Origin: Dugong dugon
Lineage: Eukaryota; Chordata; Mammalia; Sirenia; Dugongidae
Direction: 5' to 3'
Length of the DNA stretch: 64,000 nucleotides
Assembly (NCBI GenBank): GCA_030035585.1
Contig: CM057462.1
Span: forward strand, 93,455,234 to 93,519,233
Shown here: in pieces, positions 48,127-59,244 of the stretch
How the letters are laid out: every line of letters starts with the position of its first letter
How positions within the stretch are numbered: position 1 is the first letter of the stretch
Program-made: the position numbers and the translations under genes
The notes under the pieces: model-generated
What the model saw: only the letters and a program-made list of their open reading frames with translations
Databases searched by the model: none
What the model was told of the DNA's origin: nothing

Positions 48127-48287
48127 GGGGATTTGACAAACCTTGTGCATGGCAGCCACTGTTCTAAATACAGACTGGCGAGGATCCCGGGAACCAATGC
48201 GTTTGTCGGCATTGTCAACGAAACATGCGATTCTCTTGCCTTCTGTGCTTGTAGCATGGTGGACCGGCTCTGTCTCAACTGTCACCG
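48127..48287 (+). CDS. CACHD1: CACHD1 exon 13: start of cysteine-rich region
   Basis: 161 nt, starting in phase 0 and ending after two bases of an arginine codon. Peptide [20 protein letters not shown], then [20 protein letters not shown] and [12 protein letters not shown]. Six cysteines, including C-x-C and C-x-x-C, plus a sequon (NET). F-V-G-I-V-N-E-T-C resembles the last ectodomain strand of alpha2delta proteins. Acceptor CCACAG, donor GTAAAA. Confidence 0.96.
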
Positions 48288-48627
48288 GTAAAAACATGAT
48301 GGGTTGTGTTCTGTTTACCACCCTATTTATATTTTAACCGATGCCAGTCATTTTGAAGTGGCATCTGCAAAATAAACTGAAAGTACCTGTGCGTGTGCTG
48401 GAAAAAAGGAAAGTCCCAGTTACAAAAGCCTTTAGAGCTGTGCCATTTGCAGCATCCTTGTCCTAAGAGCAGTGGATTAAGGCCAATTGTGTATTTAAAC
48501 CTTTGGTAAGAACTTCCTTTTTACTGTCCCTTTTAGCTAGCTCAGGGTTTCTTTGTTTTGTTTCCCGGAGTGTGAACAATATGTAGTTTGTCACTGACAC
48601 TCTGCAGAGTAACTTTCTGCTTTTCAG

Positions 48628-48714
48628 AATGGAACAAAATGAATGTGAATGTCCTTGTGAATGCCCTCTAGAGGTCAACGAATGTACTGGCAACCTCACC
48701 AACGCAGAGAACCG
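48628..48714 (+). CDS. CACHD1: CACHD1 exon 14: dense cysteine motif
   Basis: 87 nt, the second shortest exon. Peptide MEQNECECPCECPLEVNECT then GNLTNAEN. Five cysteines, with alternating C-E-C-P-C-E-C-P, and one sequon (NLT). The tight C-x-C spacing suggests a disulphide knot, or less likely a metal site, just outside the membrane. Acceptor TTTTCAG, donor GTAAAA. The first base joins CG of exon 13 and the last CG joins A of exon 15, both giving arginine. Symmetric length. Confidence 0.95.
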
Positions 48715-48914
48715 GTAAAAATTGACACCGTGGGCTCTCATTTATAGATTTGTTTTGGGTTGTGGTATAAAAAGGTGATTCACTCTAATGATGGCAGTGT
48801 TTAGTGAGCCAGATTCCAAGTTCCCTAGTGCCTTCAAATGAAGTCTGCTTTCAGGTTTAAATATAATTATCGTGTAAGTGTAAAGAGTATATGCGCTATC
48901 TCCAAAAAATAGGA

Positions 48915-49447
48915 GAATGTAACATAGTTACTAAGTGCCTACCACATGTCAGGTACTTCATACACATTATGTCACTTACTTTTCAAATTAACCCTGTGGT
49001 AAATATGCAAGTACCTTTCACACATATACACACATGCTCACACCTAATTCAATATTATTTATATTTTAAGACCAGTTAAATAAATTGTGGTAAATCCATT
49101 CTGTAGAATTTAAATAAAAGACAATGAAGTATGTATGTGTATACTAGTATATGTTTATTTAGGCAAAGAAAAAAAATGTCTAAAAGAATCCTCACTCAAC
49201 TGTTAACAGTGGTTACCTCTGAAAAGTGAGATTTAGAATGGAGAATGAAGGAAGATTACGTTCACTTTTGATTTTATTCATTCCAGTTTTGTTGAATATT
49301 TATAACTTCCTAATTTGTTTCAATATTATTTCTACGACACATAAAGATGAAGACATTGAAGCTTAGAGTAGTTAAGTAATTGGCCCAAGGTCACGTTAAG
49401 TGACAAAGTCAGGATTTGAACTCAGTGCTCTCTGACCACTGTTAAGA
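48915..49447 (-). mobile_element. MIR (antisense) split by an old L1 fragment
   Basis: Reversed MIR blocks: 48915-49020 (ctaagtgcctaccacatgtc, attaaccctgtggtaaatat) and 49322-49447 (gatgaagacattgaagctta, ggcccaaggtcacgtta, aggatttgaactcagtgctc). Between them 49075-49320 looks like an L1 end (ataaattgtggtaaatccat, ttaacagtggttacctctga). Confidence 0.6.
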
Positions 49448-49560
49448 ACAACTTCACGGAGCTGCCCTACAGCCATTCAGACAGCCCTCCAGCCAGGGCC
49501 ATGATGAGTTTAGAATGGGGATGGCATTGGTCCTAACCTTCATACTTGCTTTCTGCATAG

Positions 49561-49677
49561 AAACCCAAGCTGTGAGGTCCACCAGGAGCCAGTGACGTAC
49601 ACCGCTATTGATCCCGGCCTCCAAGATGCTCTTCACCAGTGTGTCAACAGCAGGTGTAGTCAGAGGATGGAAAGTGG
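49561..49677 (+). CDS. CACHD1: CACHD1 exon 15: cysteine-rich region, middle
   Basis: 117 nt. Peptide NPSCEVHQEPVTYTAIDPGL then QDALHQCVNSRCSQRMES. Three cysteines. Acceptor TTCTGCATAG, donor GTAAGC. The exon begins by completing an arginine codon and ends with GG, which exon 16 completes as glycine. An ancient MIR/L1 mosaic occupies most of the intron immediately upstream. Confidence 0.95.
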
Positions 49678-50884
49678 GTAAGCAGTGCCCTGTGCTTATT
49701 TCAGGTCACCGCGATGGCTGCGGCGGTGACTGGCAGCCTCACTGAGCTTTCCCAGCCAGTATACATTTGTCTCTTTCTTGATGTTTTAAAAAGATACATC
49801 AGTTTTTCAGCTCTGACACTGATTTCCAAAAGCCTTTTTTCTACCAAGTTTAAGGTTGTCCAGGCCATTTGATTCTCCTGTTTCAGTTAGTTACAGCTAT
49901 TTGGCATTTGTGCCGTATGTTCATAGCCTCATCTGTGGATGGGAAAGTTATTCTGGAGTTGAAAGAAGTGTGAGGGGACATGGCATGAAGGAGCAAGGGT
50001 GAGGGGGCAGGAAGTCAGGGAGTCGGAACCAGAAGCAGAGCTCAGTGGACAAGCTGTATGTGTGATATTTTCAAGGCTACCAAATTTCCTTTCTCGGAAA
50101 GCAGATCTGCTGCATGGTAGTTTTGAAAACTGAAAACCGTGTGTCTCCTGCCCCTCTTCTCTAGTGTATTCGAGACTAGACATCTGGGCAATAGTGGCGG
50201 TGGTAGGCTAATGGAAGGAGGGATGGTGGTAGTGATGAATTTATTGTAGCTGCAATTGATGGGAAAAAAATAGGTAGAAGGAGTGAGTAGAAGGGACAGC
50301 CAGTTCTCCTTTGGGTGTGTAGTTTAGCAGACGGACAGTCTGACATCAAATTGTTTATTTGGGATGTTATGCAATAGCCCAAAGTTAATTAAATTTGAGA
50401 AACACCGCAGATAGTCTCTTAGAGAATCATGATGCACTTAAATATTAAAAGTTTTAAGAAATTGGTAATAAAATATCTGTTTAACTGTCCTAGTATTTCC
50501 CCAACTTATTTGACCATTTTATCCTTTTTTTTTTTTTTTAATGACCACATATTTGGGGATGTTAGACCAAAGTCTAACAAACCTTGGGGCATTTGATCTT
50601 TTAAGATGATTATTTAGTATCTCTGCACTAATCCATGATGTGTGGGTTTAATAGTTTGATTCTTAGAGAGCAGTTTTATTTCTTTCATTTCCAAGTTGTT
50701 GAGGGCTTAAAACGGCTTTCTCCATTGCTGTTCTCATTTTATAAGGAAAAGAAACAAAAGTTCAAGGAGTTCACAGCACTAGTAAATAATGGAGCTCTTG
50801 AGATTTGTCTGATACCCAAGTCCATGCACTCTCCCCTGCCCCACACTGCCTTCTGGAACTCTCAGTATATCATCCTTCTGGCAG

Positions 50885-51036
50885 GGACTGTTTTGGTGTA
50901 CTGGATTGTGAGTGGTGCATGGTAGACAGCGATGGAAAGACCCACCTGGACAAATCCTACTGTGCGCCCCAGAAGGAATGCTTCGGGGGGATTGTTGGAG
51001 CCAAAAGTCCCTACGTTGATGATATGGGAGCAATAG
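50885..51036 (+). CDS. CACHD1: CACHD1 exon 16: last extracellular cysteine block
   Basis: 152 nt. Peptide DCFGVLDCEWCMVDSDGKTH, then LDKSYCAPQKECFGGIVGAK and SPYVDDMGAI. C-x-x-x-x-x-C-x-W-C followed by C-x-x-x-x-x-C resembles a PSI-like or EGF-like disulphide pattern (C-x-W-C), probably a small stalk fold. That assignment is inference. The splice junction uses CTTCTGGCAG; the donor is GTATGT. Confidence 0.95.
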
Positions 51037-51660
51037 GTATGTGTGTGGGGAACCCAGAACAATGAGGTTCTTGAATACACATTTTCCTGCCTACATTCTA
51101 GGACAGAAATCTTAAAAATGATCTTCTGCTCTACTTCCCCGATCCCTTTGCCAGTAGTTTTTAGTTACAAAACCAAGGCAGATAATTACCTTCAGAGCTG
51201 GCTAGATAGAATATGCAGAGAGAGTGAACAGCCAGCTGTCCTGCCAAATTTTGCTGGCCTGGAATTCATTCCCATAAAGCTTGTTCAGAGAAATATCAGG
51301 CCTGATTTCCGCATGGCTGAACTCTAGAGCCTGTCTGAATGGGAGTCCCAGCTGTCAGAAGCTCTGGGCCAGTTATGCACAGAGTGACCACTGCATGTCT
51401 GTTTTCTGCTGCTACCTTCCCTCATGACTTTTCTCAAGCAGAAGTCTTATGGCTACAAATCAGTATTTAGGGTCTTGGGGTCAACAGAAGCCAGAGCTAC
51501 CCAATGCAACTGGAACAGTTAGTGGGAGGGGCTCTGTAGGGAGGAGAGCCCCTGGGATCAAGCTTCAAGACCTGGAAAATACTGCCCAGGAGGCTGTATC
51601 CCTCTGCTGAGATTTTCTCAGTATCATTCTGGGATTAACACTGACACCTAAAGCTTTAGC
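51037..51660. other. Intron after exon 16, nothing recognised
   Basis: No feature beyond the exon 16 donor. A short plus-strand reading frame at 51043-51327 shows no domain. Confidence 0.5.
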
Positions 51661-51862
51661 CCTTGCTAAATGGTTAAGCACTTGGCTACTAACTGAAAAG
51701 CTGGTAGTTTGAATCCCCACAAAGGCACCTTGGAAGAAAGTCCTGGCAATCTACTTCTGAAAGATCACAGTCATTGAAAACCCTGTAAGGCACAGTTCTA
51801 GTCTGACATACATGAGATCGGCATGAGTCGGAATTCACTCAATGGCAACTATTGTTGTTCGT
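51661..51862 (+). mobile_element. AfroSINE (longer subfamily), sense
   Basis: Shows ggttaagcacttggctacta, ggtagtttgaatccccacaa, tcctggcaatctacttctga, catgagtcggaattcactca and atggcaac. The middle aggcaccttggaagaaag marks the longer subfamily. Confidence 0.9.
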
Positions 51863-52605
51863 TGTTTTATTTCTACTTAAAGCTTACTTGGCAGGGGAGT
51901 CAAACTCTTAAATCTTTAGTTAATACCTTGGTTTTTAACATCTCCCTACATTAGTGTGTCTGTAGAAGAAAGGCTCATGTAAGGAAGGGTTTTGATCTCA
52001 CATATTACTGCTGAACCAGATGAGGACATAGTTGAAGTGACCTTTTTCCAAGAAAGCACTTAATGCCCACCAGCATTTTCCTATCTGAAAATGCAAATGG
52101 TGTTTTATTGGGAACCCATAAGCTTTGAAATTTGATCTGTTTGGCACATATGTATTGTACCCGGTGTCATTTATTGCAGTAGATCAGTCACGTGACCCCC
52201 CAAAAGGCCCATATTGCATTCACCTTTGTACTTGGGGAGTTTCCTCCTCTTTCAAGAATTACTCATACCCCAAGGAGCCAGGATTCTGTTAGCACTGGAT
52301 GCTGCATATTTAGATGGTTCTCATCTATTCATTTGCCTTACCGGTCCTTGCCAATTGTGCTTTTACCCTGCTTACCAACCAGGATTTTAATTTGAGAACC
52401 AGGGACTCAACGAAGCCATTGCTTCCAGATTCTGGTGAGCCTTCTTTGAGAAATTCAAAGCTTAAAGCAGCTGTTCTTACTTATCTTCCCCAAGTCCCTT
52501 CCTGCCCTGTTCCTTTCCATTTCTCACACACGCCCCTCCCCCCAGCCCTGCCTCCTCTCACATTTGGGAAATATTTATGACATCTGTTTGTTTGTTTTAA
52601 TGAAG

Positions 52606-52767
52606 GCGATGAGGTTATCACATTGAACATGATTAAGAGTGCTCCCGTGGGTCCTGTGGCTGGAGGTATTATGGGATGCATCATGGTGCTTGTCCTTGCT
52701 GTGTACGCCTACCGCCATCAGATCCATCACCGGAGTCATCAGCATATGTCTCCTCTTGCTGCCCAAG
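52606..52767 (+). CDS. CACHD1: CACHD1 exon 17: transmembrane helix
   Basis: 162 nt, symmetric (starts at codon position 2, ends after position 1). Peptide DEVITLNMIKSAPVGPVAGG, then the hydrophobic IMGCIMVLVLAVYAY, then RHQIHHRSHQHMSPLAAQ. The uncharged stretch from PVGPVAGG to AVYAY is about 23 residues and is the only transmembrane segment in the visible protein. The Arg/His-rich flank after it marks the cytoplasmic side (type I orientation). Acceptor AATGAAG after a T-rich tract, donor GTGAGC. The G-x-x-x-G spacings at the N-terminal end could pack against partner helices. Confidence 0.97.
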
Positions 52768-54709
52768 GTGAGCTAAAAATGAATCCCAAAGCTCCTCCAG
52801 GAGGCAGCAGCCTCACTTGGGTTGTTCAAAGACGGGAAGGACAATGGCCAGTTGTCTTCATGGCTAAGGAATTACCAGAACGGTGCTACTTTTTCAGCTT
52901 CCACAGAGTAGATTCAGAAATCCCCAAAGCCTGCTTTTCTCCTTTAGCCCGCTGCTCATCCTTAGTGCCAAACCCTATGAGTTCCATTTGGATTCCCCAG
53001 AAAAATCTCTAGAGCTCCTCTCTTCTTACACAGTGTTAGCCTGTAGCCAGCCTCTGTAATAAGCCAGTCCCAGGGGTTGGGATGCTGACTGGAAAACTTT
53101 GTTCCTCACTAAGGTCAGCTACCCTGCAGTTCCAAAAAGACAGGTGAATCCAGATGTCCCAGATCACAATTGGCAAGAACATGAATCTGTTACACTGCAG
53201 CTGTTATTGTGCAGTGTGAGTGCACACACATTTGAATAATCACATCTCTTAAAAAGGGATAAGTAATCATGGCTTGAATACTAAGAGGTTTTAGCATGGT
53301 ATCTGTGCTTGTTTGCAGGGGCCAAGCCATTTAATGCCATACCCATCATTCCCTGAAGTCCCCCAGCATGGCTTGACCTGACCTTTGTGGAGATAAAGCT
53401 AACTCATCATCCTTCCTGGACTCAGTCAGGAGCCACTTAGCTCACCATTGCAGCAGTAACGATGGGTTCTTTTGGGGATGTTTCACTATGGCCACAGTTG
53501 TGAAGGCAGATCATGGGATAATGTTGCCTGATTTAGTAACAAGGATATCACAAAGGCTTTCCTGGTGGTAAGATTTGGCTGGACTGAGAATGACTGCAGT
53601 CCAGACTTACCTTATGCCTGGCCTTTGTAGGACCTTGTAGCCCCGTTTTATAAACATAGCAGTGATTTTAGCCCCTGTCTTCCTGTTTCGGGTACTTGAG
53701 TATTCAAGATCTATTGACCTCAATCAACTTCTTTTCTCCTCTTTCTTCCAAAACCCATTTCCGGTGTCTCTTGATTGTGCACTTCTTGTTCTTCCTCTTC
53801 TGATTCCTGCTTCCTTCCCTTAAAACATAAAAGTAAAAGAATTGGCATCGGTTCACTCTTCTCCAAAATAGAATTCACTCTTGGTGGAATGCTGTCACCC
53901 AGACATCAGATGAGCACTCAGCAGGGTATTAAAGCGGGTGATTTTGTTTGATTAAATAGTCGTGTTTCTCTCTTTTCAATGATGGGTAGAAATGTCAGTG
54001 CGTCTGTCCAACCTGGAGAATGACAGAGATGAAAGAGATGATGACAGTCACGAAGACAGAGGCATCAGTGAGTATTCGGCTGCCTCGCTGCGGAGTGTCG
54101 GCAGGAGGCTAATCCAGAATGAATATTCTTTCTTATATCCTTTTGGCTTATATTAAAATTTAAGGAGCTTTAACATGGTGGGTGTTTTCTTTCTCCCTTT
54201 TCCTTTGGGAGTGAGCGTATCAATGTTTGCTTTGTTTTAGAGAATTTCAAAAGATTGTATGATGTTCTTTGTTTTTTGGATTAAGTGCTTTGGCATAAAA
54301 CAGCTCACCCTACCTTCGCCTTCTCTCCTCCTCATTACTTTCCAACATGGTATTTTAGAAAGGGAATCTTCCAGTGTGCATTTTTTAATCCCTTAAATAG
54401 TACATACAAGTCAGGAAAAAAAAGGAGAGCATTTTCTTTATCAAAAGAGAGCTCCGTTAGTGTTGAGCTACCCTGGTCTTCAAGTACCTAGAGCATCGCT
54501 TCTTGATGCCTGTTGGAGATACATAATTAAGTACCTCTCACTGTACTGGTTCAAAGGCTAATCCTCAGAATTTTTAAAAAATTACTTATTCTAGCTCTCC
54601 AAAGAATAACTCTCCCAACGTGTGAATGCACTTGCTCAGAGCAAATGTGCTTGATCTAATAAAGATACCTGCGTAAGACTGAGCATTAACCGCCCTTACC
54701 TTCCCACAG
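52768..54709. other. Introns 17-18, nothing recognised
   Basis: Apart from exon 18 (53990-54067) I see no gene or nameable repeat. The frame of exon 17 remains open past its donor to 53012, but this is intronic. Confidence 0.5.
53990..54067 (+). CDS. CACHD1: CACHD1 exon 18: acidic cytoplasmic segment
   Basis: 78 nt, the shortest exon found. Peptide (E)MSVRLSNLENDRDERDDDSH then EDRGI. It is strongly charged and D/E-rich, with no globular features, so probably a disordered tail segment. Acceptor GATGGGTAG, with the pyrimidine tract lying some 15 bp further upstream; donor GTGAGT. Symmetric length. Confidence 0.94.
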
Positions 54710-54811
54710 TCAGCAACACCCGATTCATAGCTGCGGTCATTGAACGGCGCACACACAGTCCAGAGAGGAGGCGTCGCTACTGGGGCCGGTCGGGAACAGA
54801 AAGTGATCATG
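54710..54811 (+). CDS. CACHD1: CACHD1 exon 19: basic cytoplasmic segment (last exon seen)
   Basis: 102 nt. Peptide SNTRFIAAVIERRTHSPERR then RRYWGRSGTESDH. The SPERRRR run is a candidate proline-directed/basophilic phosphorylation or trafficking site; that is inference. Acceptor TTCCCACAG, donor GTAAGG. The exon ends with the first base (G) of the next codon. In other mammals the tail continues for roughly 80 more residues, which are not found here before 64000. Confidence 0.95.
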
Positions 54812-56664
54812 GTAAGGTCTGGCTTCCTGCATTTGAGGACCTGAGAAACCTGGGGAGTGCCTGTGGGCCAATGCTCACATCCTTTCTCTCCTTCTTTCTG
54901 TGCTTAGGTAAATTATTTTGACATAATTTTAAAAAAAAAAAAGCACTCTAGTCATGGCTCTGTTTTATAAGAGCCCGTGGGCGGGTTTGCTCATGTCTCA
55001 GCACTCCCAGGCATCAGCCACGTGACATCCGGACACACAGATTGCTTCCTAGGTTTCCTTAGCATTCTCACCTCCATGAAGAAAAATTTAGGTTGTCTAA
55101 ATGGAACCTGCTTTCCACCCCACTTGATTCTCAGTAAACCAGCATCTTCTGAGGTCCTGCTACCCAGTGTGGCTAGTTGGCAAACACCAGCATCATTAAG
55201 GGTGCTCCCAGCTACATGCTCTTGGCACATGACAAGAGTCCATACATGCTGTCTTCTGGCATTTCTCTGCCCTGACATCCAGCCTTGGCTGGGAGGGTAA
55301 GGGAAGAATTCACCAAGGAGGCATCATTTGGACTGAGCCTCAAAGGATGACTGAGTAAAGTTAGGGGCAAAGGATTTTAGAAGCAAAAGGACTAGTGCAT
55401 GCAAAGGCAGGGCATTGTATAACGTGGTGCCTGTAATATGCTCTGGAAGAAGCAAGTATAGACATAGCTGAGACGAGGTTTGGGGCCAAAGTGAAGAGGC
55501 ACCAGATGCTGAGCCTAAGACTTGGCCATAGCACGTGGCCTCTCACCTTCTCAGTGTCCTTATCACTCACTGTGACAAAGAACAGCAGATCTAGTCTCTA
55601 AGCATCACTGTTCTAATTCCACAAAAATATAACAGGAGTATAGGACTTTTCTTGTAAACTCTTTTCATTTCTCAAGATTGCTGTTTAATTCTCCAGAAAT
55701 CTCTATTTTCTTCCCACAGTCAGGTCTTTTTTTTTTTTTTTTAAGCATAAATAATGCATTTATGCCTCTTTGACTCAGCTTTCTCCACATCTACCTTGAA
55801 AAAAGAAATCCTCGAACAGTGTACTCCCATACCTATGCTAAAAAATGAAGAAGTGAATATTCGTCAAAGCAACTAGTATTCCCTTTATACTGTAGCCAGG
55901 ATTCAGGCTGCCTTTGGGGAACAGGAGAAGCTAAAGAAGAAAACAGTGTTTTGTCAATTGAAGTCTGTTAATCTGGGCTGTGAATGACATTGTTCCCGTT
56001 AACTAAATAGAAACTTTAGTTTTCTATGGTAAGTCAAAGCAGAAGTTAAATTTTTCAGTTTCTTTTGGCTTTCCGGCTTTTTTCCCTAAAAACCTTTGAA
56101 CCTGCATAAATTTCTTCTGCCAGGCAGTTCTGTGCCTCTTCTCCTTTGAATAATAAAACAGGTTTGAGGCTACTAAAGTTCAGCAGAAATAATTTCTTAG
56201 TCAGCAGAAACACTGAATCCTTTTTTTTCTCTCTCCCCCAATAGCAATTGCATCAATACCAAACTGGAACTCTGAGTGACGTTTCAGTTGTCCCATTAGC
56301 TCTCCCATTGTCTTAGTAAAATGGCATAGGAAGCAACATTTTAGATGAAAGGAAGGGTGTAGTGTCAGTATCTGAACTCCAAGGAATCTTGCTAAGGGCT
56401 TGGTTTCTTTCATTTTTCACAATAATTGGATCCCTCTTATCCCCAAGGAATGAAAAATAGTTTCTCATGCAGACAGAATGCAGCACCAAAAGAAATAGAA
56501 GACGTTGACGTTCCACAGAATTCCAAATGCACCACAAAATCAATAGCATTTAACTACAAGTTGTCATCTCCCTAAACCTGTACGGTGGGTCACTAAAAGC
56601 CGTGGCATCAGGTTAATTGTCCCTGGGATGCTAGATGATAAGCTGTACCTATACATTAAAGTGG
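54812..56664. other. Start of last intron, nothing firmly recognised
   Basis: A stretch at 55310-55410 (ctgagcctcaaaggatgac, catgcaaaggcagggcat) looks like an old repeat of unassigned family, related to 59690-59880. Short T and A runs occur at about 55728 and 54931. The terminal CACHD1 exon is not found here. Confidence 0.5.
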
Positions 56665-56808
56665 GGTAAGAGTTCAGCCGCTAACAAAAACGTCAGCAGT
56701 TTGAATCCACCGGCCACTCCGTGAAAACCCTATGGGGCAGTTCTACTCTGTCCTATAGGGTCACTATGAGTCAGAAATGACTCGACAGCAATGGGTTTTT
56801 TTTTTTTA
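56665..56808 (+). mobile_element. AfroSINE, 5' truncated, sense
   Basis: Shows aagagttcagccgctaacaa, cagcagtttgaatccaccgg, ggggcagttctactctgtcc, gactcgacagcaatgggttt and a T-rich end. Confidence 0.92.
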
Positions 56809-57114
56809 ATACGTTAAACAGGAAAATCTAATCTAATTGTTTCATCTGCACACTTCTTGCGTGTATTCTATTTGGTGGATTTATTGGGCGCCTGGTATTT
56901 GCTAGGCACGGTGGAGAGAGTTAAAGATGGGGGCATGTCATTTCTGTGAGGCTGTGTGATATAGTGGAAGAGCTTATGAGATAGGATCCAGGAGAGCTTG
57001 CTTTGAATCCTACCTCTCCTCATTTTTACAAGCTTTGAGCCTTAATTAAGCTACTTTGGACCTCAGTTTTCTAGTAATTAAAACAGGATTGAAAATTCTA
57101 CTTCAGCACTAACG

Positions 57115-57800
57115 TTCATTGTTATTCACAGTAGCCACAAGGTGGGTACAACCTAAGTGTCCGTCAACAGATGAATGAATCAACAAAATGGAGTACATAC
57201 ATACCATGCAATGTTATTCAGCCATAAAGAGAAATGAAGTTCTGATACATCCTACGACATGGATAAACATTGAAAACATTATGCTGAGTAAATTAAGTCA
57301 GACACAAAAGGACAAATATTGCTATGATTTTATATGAAATGTCTAGAATGGGTAACTGTATAGAGACAGAGGAGTCCCTGGGTAATGCAAACACACTCAG
57401 CTGCTAACGCGAAGGCTGGAGGTTCAAGGCCATCCAGAGGCACCTCAGAAAAAAGGCCTGGCAATCTACTTCTGAAAAATCAACCGTTGAAAACCCCATG
57501 GAGCACACTTCTACTCTGACATACGTGGGGTTGCCATGAGTCGGAATCAACTCAATAGAAACCAATTTAGAGAGAGAGAAAGTAGATGAGTGGTTACCAG
57601 GAGCTGAGAGAGGGGAATAGGAAGTTATTGCTTAATGGGTACAGAACTCTTTCTTGTGATGAAAAAGTATTAGATAGAAATAGTGGTGATAATTGCACAA
57701 CATCGTGAATGTGATTAATGCCATTGGATTGTATACTTGGAAATGGTTAAAATGGCAAATTTTATATTGTATAAATTTTACCAGAATTAAAAAAAAAAAA
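57115..57800 (+). mobile_element. Ancient L1 3' end, sense, interrupted by AfroSINE
   Basis: The ORF2 end (ttattcacagtagccacaag, caatgttattcagccataaa, ctgagtaaattaagtcagac) is followed after the SINE by the 3' UTR (gagtggttaccaggagctga, ggttaaaatggcaaatttta) and an A-tail ending at 57800. Confidence 0.85.
57371..57567 (+). mobile_element. AfroSINE (longer subfamily), sense, nested in the L1
   Basis: Shows ggagtccctgggtaatgcaa, ccagaggcacctcagaaaaa, ggcctggcaatctacttctg and gagtcggaatcaactcaata. Near-identical flanks tagagacaga (57361-57370) and tagagagaga (57568-57577). Confidence 0.92.
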
Positions 57801-57943
57801 TTACCTCATAAGGTTGTTGTGAGGATTGAATGAAATAGCACATGACCAACAGGGAGCTCAGGGTTGGCCTCCCTATATCCACACCCACCCTGTCCTCAAG
57901 GAATTTACAGTCCAGGAGGAAACCATAAATGAATGCATGTATT

Positions 57944-57992
57944 CATTACTCGATAGGATTGCCATGGGTTGGAATCAACTCAGCAATGAGCA
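57944..57992 (+). mobile_element. AfroSINE 3'-end scrap
   Basis: cgataggattgccatgggtt then ggaatcaactcagcaa is the AfroSINE 3' end alone. Confidence 0.6.
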
Positions 57993-58409
57993 AATTCCAC
58001 AAGACTCAAAAGGCAAATGCTGAACTTAGAACCTTGTATTGCAATATAAGACCATTTTCTAGAGGTGCATGGATTTTCTCAGTTACTCTCTGTGGCCACA
58101 AGATGGCGAATGAGTCCCCAGAAGGACCTAACATCCCTTAGGGACAATCAAGAGCACGTTCTTAGGGACCATCAGATAAACACATAAGGAGAATACAATA
58201 GACCAGAAGTCTAATCTTGACCCTTCTATTGTTTGTGGACATCTGACCTCCCCCGTGAAGCCTATTTCTCTGTTGAGATTGTCTTTGCAGAAACTTTTCT
58301 ATCTATGCCTTTGGACATGTTTTTCCTTTGAAAGTGTTTTTAAATATTTTTTGTGTTTTAAAGACGCTTCCACCTCCATGAAAGCAGGGACCATATCTGA
58401 CTTGTTTGT

Positions 58410-58625
58410 TTATTTGTTTTAAGTTTTTCTATTTTTCTAAGTTATACATGCACAGAGTTTAGAGTTAAATCGTTCTACAAGGCTTGTTATGGAAAATCAA
58501 CGTCCCTGATATGCTTCCCAGTTTTTCAGTTCCTAGAGGTAACTAACTACTTTCAACTCTTCTTTTTTTAATTGTGGTAAAAATATATATAACAAAAGAT
58601 TTGCCAGTTCAGCGTTTTTTACAGG
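58410..58625 (-). mobile_element. Old L1 3' piece, antisense, possible
   Basis: attgtggtaaaaatatatat then aacaaaagatttgccag is the reversed L1 3' UTR pattern also seen at 30010. L2-like text flanks it (gcagggaccatatctgactt before, tgctcagcagaattgcctgg after), suggesting insertion into an L2. Confidence 0.5.
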
Positions 58626-59244
58626 TAGCCCATGTCTGTCTTATTCATCACAATGTTGTTCCCAGTGCTCAGCAGAATTGCCTGGCACCGAAAAATACCG
58701 TTAATTTGTTGAGTGAGAGAATGTATTTGGCTTTCTCCTGCTTCTCCAGAACTTGCTACTACCCTCCCCCCCGCCCCACACACACACGTTTTCATTAATC
58801 AGAAGAGAAGAAGCCTACGTTACAGGGGGGTTATGGAATGGCCCCAGAGTAAGAGTTTACTTGGGAAGGGCCTCTGCTGTGGTACTCATCAGAAAGCAGT
58901 AGCAGGAGAAATGAGAGTGTGTCCAAGTGGCCTCGCTGACAGCCGCACCATCACCACCACCCTGAGTACGAACCCCAGGGCTTGTGACTAGACCGGTTTA
59001 GCATAGGCCTGAACTCTCTGTCAGAACTCCTTGGCTGAGCCCAGTGAATCCTAGCATGTCTTCATTTGATGACACCGCTAGATATCAAACCAGACAGAAT
59101 CATAAATGATAATAAAAAAAAAATCATTGACACCATTGCTTTGGGAATATATGTTTTTTTTAAGTGCCTGGATTGTTGAAATCTGTTAAATTTATCTATT
59201 ATGAAGATAAATAAGCCCCTGTACTCCAAGATAGAATTTGCTAG

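Larger units (their letters stand above)
9547..54811 (+). other. CACHD1: CACHD1 gene, internal part (19 coding exons, both ends outside the window)
   Basis: Splicing 19 segments gives 860 codons in one open frame. I recognise the product as CACHD1, a single-pass membrane protein related to the alpha2delta subunits of voltage-gated calcium channels. Order of parts: end of a VWA domain, two Cache-type modules, a cysteine-rich juxtamembrane region, one transmembrane helix, and a basic then acidic cytoplasmic tail. The human protein is about 1,270 residues, so roughly two thirds is here. Published work links CACHD1 to surface expression and gating of CaV3 and CaV2.2 channels and to Frizzled/LRP6 and Wnt signalling; that is knowledge, not read from this DNA. 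All introns seen are GT-AG, from 87 bp to about 7 kb. Missing: the VWA metal-binding DxSxS motif upstream and the end of the tail downstream. The intact frame and conserved splice sites argue for a working gene, not a pseudogene. Confidence 0.97.
56945..57850 (+). mobile_element. MIR split by L1 and AfroSINE
   Basis: The left MIR part, 56945-57107, has ctgtgtgatatagtggaaga, ctttgaatcctacctctcct and ggacctcagttttctagta. The right part, 57801-57850, resumes with ttacctcataaggttgttgt then gaggattgaatgaa, exactly the next MIR block. Confidence 0.82.
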
